Positions 60,106-64,000 of a stretch of 64,000 nucleotides of DNA are shown piece after piece. The translations under genes and the position numbers were made by a program. Within the stretch, counting starts at the first letter, position 1, and each line of letters begins with the position of its first letter. The notes under the pieces were generated by a model. The model did not search any database and was not told the DNA's origin. It worked only from the letters and a program-made list of their open reading frames with translations. Origin of the DNA: Pseudomonas triticifolii (lineage in GTDB: Bacteria > Pseudomonadota > Gammaproteobacteria > Pseudomonadales > Pseudomonadaceae); NCBI RefSeq assembly GCF_014358015.1, contig NZ_JACONV010000020.1, positions 1 through 64,000 on the forward strand, read 5' to 3'.

Positions 60106-60518
60106 CACATCACCGTCCGCTTAACAAAGGAGGTGGCGAGTGGCAGCTTTGCAGCAGCCAGGGCGAAAGCCTCACGCGCCAGCTCTTCAGTAACACCCTC
60201 GATTTCATACAGGACTTTGCCTGGCTGAATCTGGGCAACCCAGTACTCGACGTTACCCTTACCTTTACCCATCCGAACTTCGAGTGGCTTTTTGGTGACA
60301 GGCTTGTCCGGGAATACACGGATCCAGATCTTGCCGCCACGTTTTACGTGACGGGTCAGAGCACGACGCGCTGACTCGATCTGACGAGCGGTGAGACGAC
60401 CACGAGCAACAGACTTCAGCGCGAACTCGCCGAAGCTGACTTTGCTACCGCGCAGTGCCAGACCACGGTTGTGGCCGGTCATCTGCTTGCGGAACTTCGT
60501 ACGCTTTGGTTGCAACAT
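60105..60518 (-). CDS. rplP: 50S ribosomal protein L16
   Basis: 137 residues; [37 protein letters not shown] and the [21 protein letters not shown] tail. Organises the A-site of the peptidyl transferase centre; the Arg of the conserved hydroxylation loop is present. Confidence 0.98.
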
Positions 60519-60530
60519 TTGGCGTACCCC

Positions 60531-61217
60531 TTACTTAGCAGCTTTTTTACGAGGCGCTGGTGCTTGTGGTTTCAGTTCTTCTTGGCGACCACCAATTACT
60601 TCGCCTTTGAAGATCCAAACCTTTACACCGATCACACCATAAGTGGTGTGAGCTTCGTAGTTGGCATAGTCGATGTCGGCACGCAGGGTGTGCAATGGCA
60701 CACGACCTTCGCGATACCATTCAGTACGTGCGATTTCAGCACCGCCGAGACGACCGCTCACTTGGATTTTGATGCCTTTGGCACCAATGCGCATTGCGTT
60801 CTGTACAGCGCGCTTCATAGCGCGACGGAACATTACACGACGCTCCAGCTGCTGAGCTACGCTCTGCGCAACCAGCATACCGTCAAGCTCCGGCTTGCGG
60901 ATCTCTTCGATATTGATGTGCACAGGCACACCCATTTGCTTGGTCAGGTCCTGACGCAGTTTCTCAACATCTTCACCTTTCTTGCCGATCACGATGCCGG
61001 GACGAGCGGTGTGGATGGTGATACGTGCAGTCTGAGCCGGACGATGGATATCGATACGGCTTACGGACGCGCTTTTTAGTTTGTCTTGGAGATACTCACG
61101 CACCTTCAGATCAGCGAACAAATAGTCCGCATAAGTCCGACCATCTGCGTACCAGACGGAGGTGTGCTCCTTGACGATTCCCAGGCGAATGCCAATGGGA
61201 TGTACTTTCTGACCCAT
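60531..61217 (-). CDS. rpsC: 30S ribosomal protein S3
   Basis: 228 residues; [33 protein letters not shown] and the KH-domain [22 protein letters not shown] 61217 is the universal MGQKVHP start. Forms the mRNA entry helicase site with S4 and S5. Confidence 0.98.
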
Positions 61218-61230
61218 CTCTTCGACTCCG

Positions 61231-61563
61231 TTACTTGTCAGCAACCTTGACAGTGATATGGCAAGACCGCTTGACGATGCGATCAGCACGGCCTTTGGCA
61301 CGTGGCATGATGCGCTTCAGCGAACGCCCTTCGTTGACGAAAACGGTGGAGACCTTGAGGTCATCAACGTCTGCGCCTTCGTTATGCTCGGCGTTGGCTA
61401 CAGCCGACTCCAGCACTTTCTTCAGGATCTCGGCGGCTTTCTTACTGCTGAAAGCCAACAGGTTGAGCGCTTCGCCCACCTTCTTCCCGCGGATCTGGTC
61501 GGCGACCAAGCGGGCTTTCTGGGCGGAGATTCGAGCGCCCGACAACTTAGCGGCTACTTCCAT
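61231..61563 (-). CDS. rplV: 50S ribosomal protein L22
   Basis: 110 residues; [36 protein letters not shown] and the tunnel-loop region [25 protein letters not shown]. The extended loop lines the macrolide-binding part of the exit tunnel and shows no unusual insertion. Confidence 0.98.
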
Positions 61564-61576
61564 CGTTCCTTACCCC

Positions 61577-61852
61577 TTAACGCTTGGCTTTCTTGTCTGC
61601 CACGTGCCCACGATATGTGCGGGTACCGGCAAACTCGCCTAGTTTATGGCCGACCATGTCTTCGCTCACGAGAACTGGAACATGTTGACGACCGTTATGC
61701 ACTGCAATGGTCAAACCGACCATTTGTGGCAGGATCATCGAACGACGCGACCAGGTCTTAACTGGTTTGCGATCGTTCTTTTCCGCCGCCACTTCGATCT
61801 TCTTCAGTAGGTGAAGATCAATAAAAGGACCTTTTTTCAGAGAACGTGGCAC
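61577..61852 (-). CDS. rpsS: 30S ribosomal protein S19
   Basis: 91 residues; MPRSLKKGPFIDLHLLKKIE and the HKLGEFAGTRTYRGHVADKKAKR tail. Head protein complexed with S13. Confidence 0.98.
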   Translation of the reverse strand: MPRSLKKGPFIDLHLLKKIEVAAEKNDRKPVKTWSRRSMILPQMVGLTIAVHNGRQHVPVLVSEDMVGHKLGEFAGTRTYRGHVADKKAKR

Positions 61853-61868
61853 TGTCGTATCCCTCTAT

Positions 61869-62693
61869 TTACTTGCGACGACGGACGATCATTTTGTCGG
61901 TACGCTTATTACCACGAGTCTTCGCGCCCTTAGTCGGGAAGCCCCACGGCGATACCGGATGACGACCACCAGAGGTACGACCTTCACCACCACCATGTGG
62001 GTGGTCAACCGGGTTCATGGCAACACCACGAACGGTTGGGCGAACGCCACGCCAGCGTTTGGCACCTGCTTTACCCAGCGAACGCAGGCTGTGCTCGGAG
62101 TTCGAGACTTCGCCCAGCGTTGCACGGCATTCAGCCAGTACTTTACGCATTTCACCGGAGCGAAGACGCAGGGTTACGTACACACCTTCACGTGCGATCA
62201 GCTGTGCCGAAGCACCAGCGGAACGTGCGATCTGTGCGCCTTTACCTGGCTTCAATTCGATGCCGTGTACGGTGCTACCAACTGGAATGTTGCGCAGTTG
62301 AAGAGCGTTGCCCGGCTTGATTGGCGCCAAGGCACCTGCAATCAGCTGGTCGCCAGCACTCACGCCTTTAGGGGCGATGATGTAGCGGCGCTCGCCGTCT
62401 GCGTAAAGCAGCAGAGCAATGTGAGCAGTACGGTTTGGATCGTATTCGATACGCTCGACAGTGGCAGCGATGCCATCTTTGTCGTTGCGACGGAAATCGA
62501 CCAGACGATAATGCTGCTTATGACCACCACCCACGTGACGTGTAGTGATACGGCCATTGTTGTTACGACCACCAGACTTCGATTTTTTCTCGAGCAGCGG
62601 TGCGTGAGGAGCGCCTTTATGCAGCTCCTGGTTGACCACCTTGACCACAAAACGGCGGCCAGGGGAAGTCGGTTTGCATTTAACGATTGCCAT
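61869..62693 (-). CDS. rplB: 50S ribosomal protein L2
   Basis: 274 residues; MAIVKCKPTSPGRRFVVKVV and the conserved GVAMNPVDHPHGGGEGRTSGGRHPVSPWG near 218-246, whose His is important for peptidyl transfer and subunit joining. Confidence 0.98.
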   Translation of the reverse strand: MAIVKCKPTSPGRRFVVKVVNQELHKGAPHAPLLEKKSKSGGRNNNGRITTRHVGGGHKQHYRLVDFRRNDKDGIAATVERIEYDPNRTAHIALLLYADGERRYIIAPKGVSAGDQLIAGALAPIKPGNALQLRNIPVGSTVHGIELKPGKGAQIARSAGASAQLIAREGVYVTLRLRSGEMRKVLAECRATLGEVSNSEHSLRSLGKAGAKRWRGVRPTVRGVAMNPVDHPHGGGEGRTSGGRHPVSPWGFPTKGAKTRGNKRTDKMIVRRRK

Positions 62694-62707
62694 GATGCAC
62701 CCCTTCC

Positions 62708-63007
62708 TTACTCAGCACTGCTGCTGAAATCGAGATCTTGGCCTGGCTGAAGGGAGATAACTGCCTTCTTCCAGTCATTACGCTTGCCCAGACCGCGAGC
62801 AGTGCGCTTGCTCTTACCCAGAACATTCAGGGTAGTAACACGCTCTACTTTCACGCTGAACAGGCTTTCGACGGCCTTCTTGATTTCCAGCTTGGTTGCG
62901 TCAGTTGCAACCTTGAAAACGAACTGGCCTTTCTTGTCAGCCAGAACCGTGGCCTTTTCGGAAACGTGCGGGCCAAGTAGAACTTTAAATACGCGTTCCT
63001 GGTTCAT
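62708..63007 (-). CDS. rplW: 50S ribosomal protein L23
   Basis: 99 residues; [33 protein letters not shown]. Docking site for trigger factor and SRP at the tunnel exit. The start overlaps the rplD stop (ATGA). Confidence 0.98.
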
Positions 63008-63606
63008 CCCAGCAGCTCCTCGAATTTCTTCACGGCCGACACGGTGATCAACACCTTGTCGTATGCGATCAGACTAACTGGATCGGAACCCTGTACGTCA
63101 CGAACATCAACGTGCGGCAGGTTACGAGCAGCCAGGTACAGATTCTGGTCAACAGCATCAGACACGATCAGGACGTCAGTCAGGCCCATGCCATTCAGCT
63201 TGCTCAGCAAGTCTTTGGTTTTCGGTGCTTCAACAGCGAAGTCCTGAACCACGACCAGACGATCAGTACGAACCAGTTCAGCAAGGATGGAGCGCAGTGC
63301 TGCGCGGTACATCTTCTTGTTGAGCTTCTGAGAGTGGTCCTGAGGACGAGCTGCGAAAGTGGTACCGCCGCCACGCCAGATTGGGCTACGGATAGTACCG
63401 GCACGAGCACGGCCAGTACCCTTTTGACGCCATGGGCGCTTACCGCCACCAGAAACGTCAGAACGGGTCTTCTGCTGCTTGCTACCCTGACGACCGCCAG
63501 CCATGTAGGCCACGACTGCCTGGTGAACCAGCGTCTCGTTGAATTCGCCGCCAAATGTCAGTTCGGAAACTTCGATTGCTTGAGCGTCATTTACATTTAA
63601 TTGCAT
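63004..63606 (-). CDS. rplD: 50S ribosomal protein L4
   Basis: 200 residues; [49 protein letters not shown] is the tunnel loop (about 42-90). In E. coli L4 also represses the S10 operon; here the S10 leader lies outside the window. Confidence 0.98.
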
Positions 63607-63618
63607 GTCAGCTTCCCC

Positions 63619-64000
63619 TTAACCGCGAGCCTTGGCTGCCGGACGTACAACCAGGTTGCCGCCAGTAGCGCCAGGAACAGCACCCTTGACCAACAACAGA
63701 TTGCGTTCAGCGTCCACGCGCACTACTTCCAGGGACTGCACGGTCACGCGCTCAGCGCCCATATGACCGGACATTTTTTTGCCCTTGAATACACGACCAG
63801 GAGTCTGGCACTGGCCGATAGAGCCCGGGACGCGGTGGGAGACGGAGTTACCGTGGGTGTTATCCTGACCACGGAAATTCCAGCGCTTGATCGTACCCTG
63901 GAAGCCTTTACCCTTGGACTGACCGGTTACATCAACCAGTTGACCAGCAGCGAAGATTTCAGCGTTGATCAGATCGCCAGCCTGGTAGTCGCCTTCTTCA
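63619..64000 (-). CDS. rplC: 50S ribosomal protein L3 (3' part)
   Basis: C-terminal 127 or so residues of L3, cut by the window edge. Reads GQSKGKGFQGTIKRWNFRGQDNTHGNSVSHRVPGSIGQCQTPGRVFKGKKMSGHMGAERVTVQ and ends in VVRPAAKARG at the TAA (63619-63621). The Gln of the methylated GQ motif is present. The 5' end lies to the right of the window. Confidence 0.97.
   Translation of the reverse strand, partial: EEGDYQAGDLINAEIFAAGQLVDVTGQSKGKGFQGTIKRWNFRGQDNTHGNSVSHRVPGSIGQCQTPGRVFKGKKMSGHMGAERVTVQSLEVVRVDAERNLLLVKGAVPGATGGNLVVRPAAKARG

Noticed and set aside
50936..64000. Many long plus-strand open frames opposite the ribosomal genes
   Set aside because: All are antisense shadows of highly conserved ribosomal, rpoA and secY genes; none has a ribosome site or known family.

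Overview
The window looks like a chromosomal segment of a fluorescent Pseudomonas, most probably of the P. syringae group. This is inferred from the protein sequences, the gene order, which follows the P. aeruginosa ubiX-mpl-eut-ppa, dxs-rib-nusB-oprG and ssb-uvrA-katA-ribosomal blocks, and the Pseudomonas-type REP palindromes between genes. No rRNA, tRNA, CRISPR array, insertion sequence or prophage was seen.

Layout. 1-9.1 kb: REP cluster, a small lipoprotein, ubiX and mpl on the minus strand; then an NAD aldehyde dehydrogenase with eutB and eutC (ethanolamine to acetaldehyde to acetate), a GNAT acetyltransferase, a DedA protein and the peptidase mtfA. 9.2-13.9 kb: ppa, then an accessory stretch with a LexA/CI-like regulator preceded by a cluster of CGTTTA repeats, a broken alpha/beta hydrolase, a YghU-type glutathione transferase and metC. 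13.9-17.8 kb: a compact metal-stress island. nrsF and an ECF sigma factor run on the minus strand, and bufA-bufB-bufC-DoxX (bufferin metallophore and its iron-dependent modification enzyme) run on the plus strand. Both transcription units carry the same perfect promoter motif, GTAACC-N16-CGAA, so the sigma factor probably drives the bufferin operon and itself.

17.8-30.5 kb: xseB-ispA-dxs (isoprenoids), then on the minus strand ribA and the nrdR-ribD-ribE-ribB-ribH-nusB-thiL cluster, then a lipoprotein, a methyltransferase and the thioredoxin-TPR protein CnoX. 31.7-35.7 kb: a zinc module, zrgA with a LolDE-like ABC pair and a DUF3299 protein, behind a probable Zur box; then oprG behind a probable Anr box. 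36.6-42.4 kb: a nucleotide-sugar epimerase with a degenerate RmlD-like partner, a large MscS channel, a DoxX protein and an alpha/beta hydrolase. 42.5-43.4 kb: a deletion scar joining the 3' remnants of two divergent sugar-acid catabolic genes.

43.6-50.8 kb: ssb, a YajR-type MFS transporter, uvrA (TTG start), ftnA/bfrA and katA, a DNA-repair and iron/peroxide group. 50.9-64 kb: the alpha, spc and S10 ribosomal operons on the minus strand, from rplQ back to the 3' part of rplC, with rpoA and secY embedded. The order is standard, but the rpsN-rpsH gap is unusually long and holds two strong hairpins.

The features most worth following are the sigF-nrsF/bufferin island with its paired promoters, the regulator-plus-operator-cluster region at 9.86-10.83 kb, the zinc and Anr control sites, and the two decayed catabolic loci.
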